Assembly: GCF_963678975.1 (NCBI RefSeq)
Contig: NC_089272.1
Span: 3,840,359 to 3,904,358, forward strand
Length of the DNA stretch: 64,000 nt
Direction: 5' to 3'
From: Dysidea avara
Taxonomy: Eukaryota > Porifera > Demospongiae > Dictyoceratida > Dysideidae
Both the position numbers and the translations under genes were made by a program. Each line of letters opens with the position of its first letter. Position 1 is the stretch's first letter. Positions 48,995 to 57,810 of this stretch are shown here, piece after piece. The notes beneath the pieces are model-generated. The model was not told the origin of the DNA, searched no databases, and saw only the letters and a list, made by a program, of their open reading frames with translations.

Positions 48995-49345
48995 CAGGGG
49001 CGGATCCAGAGTTTCGAAAGAGGGGGGGCACCTTTCTGAAAAACAGTTGCCAGAAGACCAAAAAAACTTGCTGAAAACCAGTTGAAGACCAAAAAAAAAA
49101 AAAAAAAGGTCACAGCAATAATAGCTAGTTATCCTTACCAACTATATCACGTCTGTTATGCAAAATAAAATCCTATTTGTAGCTTCATAGGTAAGCTACA
49201 CTGCTTCATGAACATGGTGACTGCTTTATTAGAGTAATTGACTGCTCTATTAGAGTATCTCGATCTTGTATGCAATTTCTTGAAGGGGGGGGGGGGGGGG
49301 GGGGGGGGCATTTGCCCCAAATGCCCCATCCTGGATCCGCCACTG
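48995..49345. mobile_element. hAT-like element with CAGGGGCGGATCCAG ends
   Basis: The ends CAGGGGCGGATCCAGA and, reversed, CAGTGGCGGATCCAGG match the element inside the LINE at 12187-12616, including GCCCCAAATGCCCCATC near the right end. GGCTG lies outside both ends. The inside holds A- and G-homopolymers (a G run of about 22 at 49287) and two copies of the CTATTAGAG motif. Confidence 0.78.
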
Positions 49346-49399
49346 GGCTGTCACGTTGGTGTATGTACTTGGTTGTATGTGACGCGGTCCTAGTAATAA

Positions 49400-49596
49400 T
49401 AATAATAATAATAATAGTTACTAATATGTACAGTGTGATTGAATACTCCTTGTACTACATGGGGATTTTTTTTTTATCATTCACACCTGATCAGCTGCAA
49501 AGCTACAATGCAACCCGTACAAATGCATTTTTCACATTTTGTCACATCAAAACTTTTGCCACATCAACACTTTCTTAGCCTAAGCTATAGTTGTCT
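49400..49596 (+). promoter_or_regulatory. Upstream half of a split family promoter block (unit E)
   Basis: GTGATTGAATACTCCTTGTA, CACACCTGATCAGCTGC, CAAATGCATTTTTCACATTT and CATCAACACTTTCTTAG match 63720-63930 in order. The match stops at TTGTCT (49591-49596) and resumes with TTGTCTATAAATA at 52632. An insertion of about 3 kb separates the two halves. Confidence 0.75.
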
Positions 49597-49629
49597 TAGT
49601 TTCGCGGCGCCCGACCACTTCAAATAGCA

Positions 49630-49785
49630 TACTGAGGTTTTCACCAGCGTTCGAATCTGTGTGGCGCTGTGCGTGAGTATGTAGCAGTTAGCGTGATTGC
49701 ACACTCAGCCTTTTGCCATCACGCTAACTGGTACGCTCTCACGCACGGCGTCACACAGATTCGAACACTGATGAAAACCTCAGTA
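49630..49785. mobile_element. Palindromic MITE
   Basis: The arms from TACTGAGGTTTTCACCAGCG and from its reverse partner extend about 65 bp each (TTCGAATCTGTGTGGCG, GTGCGTGAG, AGTTAGCGTGAT) around a short spacer. It is nested in the 3-kb element. Confidence 0.8.
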
Positions 49786-50169
49786 GATCCTTTACAAATA
49801 GTAATGCGTATAAAAGATTTCAAAAGACTCGCGGCTCCGGCGCGGTAATTCATCAGTGTAGTTATAGCTAATCTTTTTTATTTTACATCCGGTGTCCCCT
49901 GAGGTGAGTTTAGCGCTTAAAATCATAGCGAAAACGGGCATACAAACTCACAATTTCTGTTGGGCTCGCTTTAATGTTGCATAAGTAAAGTTGTGCCATC
50001 GGGTTGGTGTTGGTGTTGCTATAACTGAGCGGATTTGGCTGCGGTTGTCGAGACGTAACCGTATGTCGAGCAGTATCTCCTGGACCTGACTGTATCCCTA
50101 ACTTTGTACTAAAACTCTGTAGCTCAATCATTGCTCCAGTACTACAGGTAATTTTCACTCAAAGCCTTA

Positions 50170-52570
50170 AAAATCAGACACTTCCTACAGACTGGCTATC
50201 TGCTAACATTGTACCGATCCACAAGAAGGGTAACAGAAACCTGGCATCCAACTATAGGCCTATTTCTCTTACATCTACATGTTGTAAAGTAATGGAGCAT
50301 ATTGTATTTCATTTCATAATGGAACATCTCAACAACAATAACATCATTAATAAGCATCAACACAGTTTCAGGCCTTCTCATTCCTGTCAAAGCCAGCTAC
50401 TGCTACTAACCGATGATATTCTTAAAGCTATGGACGAAAAGAAGCAAGTAGATCTGATCTTTTTAGATTTTTGCAAAGCCTTTGATAAAGTGCCACATAG
50501 ACGGCTATTAAACAAACTAAAGCACTATGGAATTACTGGTAACCTTGTTAAATGGATAGAGCAATGGCTGACTAAAAGAAACCAACAAGTAACTCTAGAA
50601 AATCATGTGTCAAGTAAACTACCCGTAAAGTCTGGAGTTCCACAAGGAACCGTATTGGGACCTCTCATGTTTTTGTTGTACATTAATGACATTGATGAAA
50701 ACATTTCTTCAACTGTTCGGCTATTTGCTGATAATTGCGTTATGTATAGGATAATTGATTCCTTAGAAGATTCACTGTGCCTTCAAAGAGACCTCAGTAT
50801 CATTCTTAACTGGACTAAAAAGTGGCAGATGCAATTAAACATTGACAAATGTGTAGTATTAAGGTGTACAAGATCAACATCTCCCATTAATTATGACTAT
50901 AATTTAAATGACGAAACTCTTCAATTAACAGAACAACATCAATACCTGGGACTTATTTTTCATGAAAGCATGCAATGGTCGCATCATATTCAAGCTATGT
51001 GCATTAAAGCAAACAGATCCTTAAATTTTCTTCGGCGCAACTTAAGTAAATGTAGTAGTAATGTCAAGCAAAATGCCTACATTACCATCATAAGACCATT
51101 GTTAGAGTATGTAGCTTGTGTCTGGGACCCTTATCATGAATACTTAATATATGACATAGAAAAAATCCAACGACGTGCTGCAAGATGGGTCCTTTCTGAT
51201 TTTAGTTGGTACAGTGGTGTGTCAGATATGTTGAACTTCCTTGAATGGCCAACCCTACAAGAGAGAAGTAGCGATTCCGGAATTCCGTAAATTTTGCATA
51301 AAATTTTCTCCGTGAACCTTCCATTGGAGAGTTGGCACAATCAATTCGCTGCCATACGAGTGATTGATCAAACAATTGGATCGTTTTTAGGGTTTCTGGG
51401 GGCAAGGAATACGATGGTGCAGTTAGTTTTCTGCTACAAATATGTTTGTGCGGAGTTTTATGCCAATTATAATATTATTTTGCAATATAGCCACCACAAT
51501 GTTATGTTCTCTTTGCAAGAAACAACCCAGCACATGTTAGTTACACCAAGGTGAACATTTTTGTCCATGTAGTTTTCAATATTACTATGCTAAAAGTCAA
51601 CAAATTTGCACCACAAATAGCTCATCTCTTTGATGCACCATTTTGGTAGCTGTCAAGGAGCTGCACATTAAGAGAAAAAATAATCATATAAGCAGCTATA
51701 AATCAACAGTACAACTCGTTGCTTTGTATGCACATGGTATTATTGAGTGGAGGTGACTGGTACAGAGTGGTTGCACTTCACCATGCGTATGCTGTATTGA
51801 CATCCACAAGATGCTAAATGCATATGACTATTTAATGGCTTTCTATGGAGGTGACCTTTATTCAGAGGGTCTTACAAGTATGGTTACACTGTGGCCCATG
51901 TATTAAGGTATTTATAACAGAAAACAGAAGTTCAAAATGTAATAGCAAAGCTCAGCTATAAGCATTTGTTCAATTGTGCCATTTTTGGGACCTTTTTCAA
52001 TGGAAAGATATGGAGAAAATTTTGCCTATTTTAAAGGACAAAATTGCTTATAACTCCACCATTCTATGACGGATTTTTAAAAACTAAGTGTTTATGAGAT
52101 CCTTAGGGAGTACTGCACAAGGCTATGCTAAATAAAAACTATTTCCATTAATTTTAAAATTCTCCCGGAATCGCTAAGAGAAGACACATTAATAGGTTAA
52201 GCCAATTTCACAAAATCGTTCATCAGCTTACTCCTTCCATACAGCTACCATCTTATTTCTTACCAACTCAGTATCCAACTAGACAGCTTCATCAACATCG
52301 ATTTATAATCCCAGTCAGTTCCACTGTATCGTATCAGAAAAGCTTCTTTCCGAATACTTTAAGAGAATGGAACACTTTACCTAACAACTTTATTGAAGAG
52401 CAATCCACAGAAATTTTTACCAACCACCTTGTCATCACACAATAAATAATTTTATGTATGCATGTATATGTTAAATGTTTTTTTTTGTCTGTAATTACCT
52501 GGGTCAATTATCAGCTGTGCTGTCTCGACCCAGTATATAATCATAATCATAATCATAATCATAGTATCTA
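50170..52570 (+). pseudogene. 5'-truncated CR1/L2-like LINE reverse transcriptase with mutated active site
   Basis: The frame opens near 50170 (WLSANIVPIHKKGN, then NYRPISLTSTCCKVMEHI) and runs to 51270 as fingers, palm and thumb. Landmarks are FLDFCKAFDKVPHRRLL, SGVPQGTVLGPLMFLLYIND, TVRLFADNCVMY and QYLGLIF. The catalytic box reads FADN in place of YADD/FADD, so the second metal-binding aspartate is lost. A 904-bp MITE (51271-52174) interrupts it. The C-terminal part resumes at 52177 in a compatible frame with NTLREWNTLPNNF and stops near 52443. The 3' end is a TAATCA microsatellite at about 52540. Endonuclease and N-terminal parts are absent. Confidence 0.85.
51271..52174. mobile_element. 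904-bp TA-flanked element in the LINE
   Basis: The ends GCGATTCCGGAATTC and, reversed, GCGATTCCGGGAGAA are flanked by TA (51269-51270, 52175-52176). The LINE frame is continuous if the element and one TA are taken out, which fixes both ends. It encodes no protein of its own. Confidence 0.85.
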
Positions 52571-52636
52571 TGCGTAAACATATAGTACTTCCGTAGTCTT
52601 TTATATAGGGTCGGGAGCCGCGAGACTACATTTGTC

Positions 52637-52644
52637 TATAAATA
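52637..52644 (+). promoter_or_regulatory. TATA box of family unit E
   Basis: TATAAATA is followed by CCATTTGTGCTTGTTGTGCAA, as at 63931. The family exon 1 starts about 140 bp downstream. Its upstream half was displaced to 49400-49596 by a transposon. Confidence 0.6.
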
Positions 52645-52842
52645 CGTTGGCCATTTGTGCTTGTTGTGCAAATAGCTACAGTAAAAATATATGTAGTTTC
52701 TACTAAAGCTTATAAGCAAGGTGACAATAATCTCCAACTAGCTAGTGGCTAGCTATATTGAGACTGATATAATTGCATGGGAATGGCACGACTGAGCATC
52801 ATACTCATCATCTTACTGTGTAAGTTACCAAGAGGTTAACTA

Positions 52843-53077
52843 CAGGCCTGCCAACCTGGAAAGTAAAAAAATCTTGAGATTTCTGTACCTTTATTGTAGT
52901 ATTGCAGTGTGTAGTAAAAAAAACTGGTAGATGCTATGCTGAGACCAAAAAAAAAAAAAAAAAAAAAAAAAAAAGGTCTCGACTTTTCTCAAAAACCGTG
53001 AGATTCGATCTGCTGCCCTTGAGCAGGGTAGTGAAACCGTGAGACTCACGGTAAACCCGTGAGAGTTGGCAGGCCTG
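52843..53077. mobile_element. CAGGCCTGCCAAC-ended element in family intron
   Basis: Perfect 13-bp inverted ends (CAGGCCTGCCAAC) are flanked by AACTA on the left and by AACTA, one base offset, on the right. The inside contains a 28-base A run and several CGTGAG words. It lies directly behind the splice donor of the torn family copy. Confidence 0.75.
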
Positions 53078-53139
53078 CAACTATCATAATACATGTAATA
53101 GTACACTGTAAAAACGATTTTGTCAAATTGTTTGTTAAC

Positions 53140-53209
53140 TACCACCGTTTCGTAATTCACTGAGTTGGGCAAGTTTTTGTATCCAAACAACAGGTACGAA
53201 ACGGTGGTA
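53140..53209. repeat. Hairpin with 15-bp perfect arms
   Basis: TACCACCGTTTCGTA and TACGAAACGGTGGTA flank a 40-bp spacer. It lies directly between the outer TIR and the LINE tail. Confidence 0.8.
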
Positions 53210-53214
53210 TTGAT

Positions 53215-56200
53215 TTGATTTGATTTATAATTTAAACTCAAATCAGTCGGCATAGCCGTTCTTCCCTGGCCGAGGAAACATACAACAGAACACAAATACG
53301 GTGGGGACTATTCTACGGAACGGAACGGAACGGAACGGAACGGAATGATGGACTAAACTGCGGAACGGAATGCTTTCTCAGATTGAAGCTTGCAGCTTAC
53401 CATTGCTGTACAAGTTATCAGTGGCACTTCCAGCAGGTAATCAAACGTACCCCAAGAAAGATAAAACGAATTTAAGGATCGATTGTGGGTTCTTGTTGGT
53501 TGTCATTAGTAACGAAGTACTAATTGTGGGAATAGCTGACTCAGTGATTTCATCTTCGGATATATCAAGTAGGGAACTTAATGCATGACTTGTTTTTACT
53601 AGTATGTGAGTTATTTTTACTTACTTGACTTTAGAATATACAGTCTGAGGCCCAGCCTTTCTAATCGGCATAAATCAGTATGTGTATAGCTACACTACAA
53701 AGGAAACAAGTATGGTGACAAGCTGAATCAACTCAGTCTAAGTAGAATCTAAAGGAATTTTGTGCAGTGTGTGAGGAGCAAACATTCAGATACCTCAAGG
53801 AGGCTATATTGTGTGAACATCAATGATTCATTAACAGAGTAGTGGACTATTGTCAGATATCTCAGCCTGAGTACTGAGTTGAATTCTGGATGGGGTCTAT
53901 TTTACAGAATGGAATGCTTTCTGAATCAACTTGCAGCTTGGCTAGCTGCTATCATTGCATTTTATCAGTGGAACCTCCAGGAAAATGGAATAGGATAATT
54001 ATAAAACATTAATTAAGTGATTGTTTAGGTAATCATGACTTTATTCAGTCTAATAAACAGAATATATGGTTGATTGAGTGAGGTATCACTTTCAGAATGT
54101 TCAGACGACCAGTGATGAGATGCATGGATTCATCGAATTATTGTTGTGGTTGGAGACATTAAATATCCAAAAGCAAACTGACTGTATAATATTAATTCAC
54201 TTTCTTTATATTTTCTCAATTTTGAGCCTGTATACAAATAATTGAATTTTCCTTGTCAATAGAAATCCTAGAATAAGATGGGAGAGAAACTTATCTTTGT
54301 TTACCTATACTGTACAACCAAGAGTTTGTAATACTGATTTGTATGGGGGAGAGTGTCTAACTCTCAGTATGGCCTGTACAAACACCCTGTGTAAAGTTCA
54401 CCTTTCATCAAATCAACACCTTTACTGGGGGATAGAAAACTGTTGATTAGAGTTGCTGAAGAAGGTAAAGCCTTTGCTCTGAAATAAGGCCGAGGTGTTA
54501 CTTTAAGCAGGGTGTTTGGTGAATGCATTCAAGTTAGACACTCTCCACCTTATTATGAACTCTTGGTACAACTTCAAAGGAAATGAAGAAAACATACAGA
54601 TGAATCAATAAAATCACTACAGTAAGGTGAATTACAGACTAGTGAGATCTTGGTTAATTAATGACAGTGGTTGGAGATTAAGTGTGGTAGCTTCTTGCTC
54701 TTGAATATGTTGCAAAGTGGAAGTAAAAATCAAAATGGGATATCAATTTCATTATGAAAAATTTGTATACATAAATAATCTAGCATTACTATTTCATTTG
54801 TCCTCCACTTAAACATGCTACAACAGTACTAGTGTCAGTACATTGGCAGTGAGTCTACCTTGAAATCTCAACTCTAGAGTAGATCCAACACAGGACAGCC
54901 CGCACTGTAACAAATACATGTGATCCCATTGTAATTTCATGGACCAGCTGGACTGGGAATCGCTTGAAAATAGACGAACAAATTTAACCTGTTTTGTTTG
55001 AAGTGAAGCATGTGAAATATTACACTTAAGAAATCCTAGGATTCTTAGGTGGTATGTAATTAATGTAAGTGTTCCATTTCAGGTCTGACTAGATACATTG
55101 AAATTACACACACATCCTGGTCCAAATCACGTTTGCCTGGTGGCTACGGGCATGGTTTCACATGCGGCTTATAATAGAGATTTGGCTGATCTTGAAGTTT
55201 TGACATTTAGCCTGATTCAAGGCTAGCAGTCAGACACATCCTTGAATTGTGCAGCAGATAAAATCAGCTCACTATTGAATACGGCATTAGTCCACTGCAC
55301 CAGCTGTTAATATATAAATAACTCCATGCATACACTTCAGTGATGTTTGCAGAATATACCCTCCTTGTGGTCTGCCAAAATATTTGCTCCTCACACACTG
55401 CACAAAATTCTTCAAGTTTTAATTCAGCTGGCTCTTCCTGTTACCAGTATCTTCCTGCTTGCTTTATTTATACACTGACTTATGACTTGAAAGACCGGCC
55501 CAGACTGTATTCTAAAGTCTAAATAAGAAAAACAGCTCACATAAAGTTCCCTTCCGTGTGGATGAACATCACTGATACAGTTCATCCCACAATAATACTT
55601 CGTTACTAATGACAACCAACAAAAACCCACAATCGATCCGTTAATTCTTTTTATCTTATGTTTAACCACCCACTGGAGATTCCACTGCTAACTTATAAGG
55701 GAAGTTTCAGCAATGGTAAGTTGCAAGCTTCAGTTTGAGAAAGCGTTCCGTTCCGTGGTTTAGTCCATCATTCCGTTCCGTTCCGTTCCGTTCCGTAGAA
55801 TAGCCCCCACCCACAAATACATACACTTACAACCATGAAAATGCATAACATAATTTATACACACAATCAGTTAGTCAATAAATGTGAAATTAAGTGGAAG
55901 AAAAATCTTGTGCCATCACCATGTCCTCAGGAAGACTGTTCCACCATTGTGCGGTCTTGAAACGAAAAAATCTCTGAACAAAGGAAAGATGACAACGGAC
56001 TGGCTGAACAAACAATGCAGATGATCTTGTCCCATATGAATGTTTCTGCCCAAGCACAATAGGTGGGTACTGCATACGCTGGAACTCAAACAAGTTGTGC
56101 ATAGCACACAAGCTGCGATGCTGAACCAAAAGCTCAAATGGAAACCAGTTCAGTGCTGGATAGTGATGTCTTACATGATCATACTTATACAGATCCCTAC

Positions 56201-56330
56201 AGAGACATACAGTATGGTTTTGCATTTGCTGCAGCCTCTGAAGGTGATACTATACTGGGAAAGTGAAGGGCCCCAAACTGACAGTGAATAAAGTAAATGA
56301 GAGAGCACCAAACTTTCAGTAAGAGTTTTC
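53215..56330 (-). pseudogene. LINE 3' end split by a MULE-like element
   Basis: On the minus strand, 56330-55880 carries RT C-terminal sequence: FGALHFPS, then in a shifted frame HLQRLQQMQNHTV, ALNWFPFELLVQHRSLCAMH, HSYGTRSS and TAQWWNSLPEDM. The 3' UTR continues to 55812, jumps over the 2.5-kb element, and resumes at 53299 with a TTCCTCGGCCAGGGAAGAAC word and an ATCAA microsatellite at 53215-53230. It is 5'-truncated with at least one frameshift, so it is inactive. Confidence 0.75.
53300..55811. mobile_element. MULE/foldback-like element with long TIRs and perfect 9-bp target duplication
   Basis: CACAAATAC lies directly outside both ends (53291-53299 and 55812-55820). The TIR starts GGTGGGGACTATTCTACGG, passes through tandem GGAAC pentamers (five on the left), and stays similar for over 500 bp inward: TGAAGCTTGCAGCTTACCAT, GATCGATTGTGGGTT, GTCATTAGTAACGAAGTA, TTTTGTGCAGTGTGTGAGGA. 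Near 53895 a further degenerate copy of the TIR start begins. Long TIRs with a 9-bp duplication are characteristic of Mutator-like elements. No transposase frame is seen, so it is non-autonomous. Confidence 0.88.
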
Positions 56331-56780
56331 AACAAATCTTCTTTGATCACATGATGATGTTTGTTTATAAGATAACAAACAGTTTGTTAAAATGACAAAA
56401 TTATTTTTACAGTGTATAACTGCATTATATAGTGCTAATTTTTTGATCGGTGATGGCTAGATCCAGTAGCTACTGGTGAAGATACTTACACAAAATAATT
56501 GTAAAAGATTTACCATATTTGGAACCACGATTGCAGTTGTACTGTGGTTGTTGCTGTGATAAAAATCATTGTTACCTTTTATGTTGAGGAAAATAAAGCA
56601 AAACTAATAAGATGGGAGTTAGGCATATATTCATTGGTACAAAACAGTGTAATGAGCTGCTGTTGCTGAGTCATAAACTGCATGGGAGTATACCCTATAG
56701 CTATCCCTATATATCCCTGTGTCTGCCAATGTTGCTAATAATTGATAATAAAAAACTTTGTAACAGATGACAGTAGCTGT

Positions 56781-57301
56781 CAGTGTTGGGAAAGTTACTT
56801 GTAAAAAGTAACTAGTTACATATGCATATTACATATTACTTGCAACTGAAGTGTTTAGTTACAGTTACATATTACCCATAAAAAAGTAACTATAATAATA
56901 TTACATATTATATTACTTTGTGTTCACAGCCTTAAGCTGTCACGTGTGAAACTACCACCTTATCACGTGACATAATTTCCTTGTTGGACAATGTGCAAAT
57001 CTTAGTTATAAGTAAGAAGCTGGTGAATAAGCTTCGTTCAGTAGGCTTCATTACTTCGTTGTGGCTAGGCGTTACTCAGTGGATTACTAACGAGATTAGT
57101 AACTTCGTTACTTGTAGTAATATTATTACGTAATATTAGACTAGTTACAGTAACTATATTACTTAGGTAATACGTTACATTAGTAAGTAAAATAGCATGA
57201 GTTATATTACCTGTTTTTAAAGCATATTTCATTATATTACTTAGTTACCACAAAAATATTACATAACGCATTACATAAGTAATGCGTTACTCCCAAAACT
57301 G
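56781..57301. mobile_element. hAT-type non-autonomous element with perfect 8-bp target duplication
   Basis: The ends are CAGTGTTGGGAAAGTTAC and GTTACTCCCAAAACTG. GTAGCTGT is duplicated exactly outside both (56773-56780 and 57302-57309). The inside is built from GTAAC/GTTAC words. The CAGTGTTGGGAAAGTNAC terminus is widespread among animal hAT elements. Confidence 0.88.
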
Positions 57302-57437
57302 GTAGCTGTTGCCATCCATGCATGACAAATAACTTCATATAATTTTATTTGTATGTGAATTATTCTCACTGTGTACATAGTTTGCAAACTGCATGTAATA
57401 TTATGAACTCTTGCTAATATGCTGAAAAACATAAGTG

Positions 57438-57803
57438 CTACTTGTACAATTCAAACATGAGATCAAGCCACATTCGTCCATTGCAGAATGGTATGCATGT
57501 TCTTCCCCGGCATAAATGCCTTAGTCTTCCCACAGATGTTAATACTCTCAGCCACATCACTGTATATGCTGCAATATCCAACACAAATGCAGCAAATAGG
57601 CCTGCGTCAAAAAGTGGACTATTATGCATCAACCCAGCTATAGACTTGTACACTTCTTTTGTATGTATCTGTGTGTATGTACTCCCAAATGGAGGTCTGC
57701 ACAGTATTAATAATAAATATGCAAGCATATTAAATAAAAAGCGTAATAGACTGGAGTGGTATGCTAGCATATTAGGTGGATATTTCAAACTATGGAGCTT
57801 CAT
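57438..57803 (-). CDS. Hypothetical membrane protein, 121 residues
   Basis: This is an open frame on the minus strand with two hydrophobic stretches (FNMLAYLLLILC; LFAAFVLDIAAYTVMW) and a basic, cysteine-containing end (LRHLCRGRTCIPFCNGRMWL). I do not recognise it. It lacks the cysteine and TM2-like motifs of the neighbouring family. No splice sites or promoter were assigned. It may be an exon of a larger gene, an old transposon product, or chance. Confidence 0.3.
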   Translation of the reverse strand: MKLHSLKYPPNMLAYHSSLLRFLFNMLAYLLLILCRPPFGSTYTQIHTKEVYKSIAGLMHNSPLFDAGLFAAFVLDIAAYTVMWLRVLTSVGRLRHLCRGRTCIPFCNGRMWLDLMFELYK

Positions 57804-57810
57804 TCCATGA

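Larger units (their letters stand above)
49597..52631. mobile_element. 3-kb DNA element inserted in the unit E promoter, carrying a LINE
   Basis: The left end TAGTTTCGCGGCGCCCGACC and the right end GGTCGGGAGCCGCGAGACTA are inverted copies with two mismatches. TTGTCT flanks the block on both sides, with three extra bases (CAT) on the right. A further CTCGCGGCTCC word at 49829 suggests an internal repeat. The inside holds a hairpin MITE and the LINE fragments; no transposase is visible. Confidence 0.65.
53104..56414. mobile_element. 3.3-kb CACTGTAAAAA-ended element housing a LINE and a MULE-like element
   Basis: The left end CACTGTAAAAACGATTTTGT and the right end, reversed, CACTGTAAAAATAATTTTGT form an inverted pair that continues with TCA and TTTGTTAAC words. 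TA flanks both ends. All recognisable content inside belongs to other transposons. Confidence 0.7.
52783..56680 (+). pseudogene. Signal-peptide/TM2-like family, copy 6 torn apart by nested transposons
   Basis: Exon 1 (52783-52819; an in-frame ATG also at 52777) encodes MARLSIILIILL and ends in phase 1 at GTAAGT, exactly like the working copies. What follows is an intron swollen by the elements at 52843-53077 and 53104-56414. A weak exon-2 relic lies near 56530-56680: VVVAVIKIIVTFYVEENKAKL and, later, SVMSCCC resemble the family's IVIVDIMKIVEAF...FSCCS segment. The start of exon 2 with the cysteine motif was not found. The exon-1 call is strong. The exon-2 relic is tentative. Confidence 0.5.

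Noticed and set aside
49910-50158. 82-residue minus-strand frame before the LINE
   Set aside because: It lies within the 3-kb CGCGG-ended element, lacks recognisable transposase residues and has no start context.
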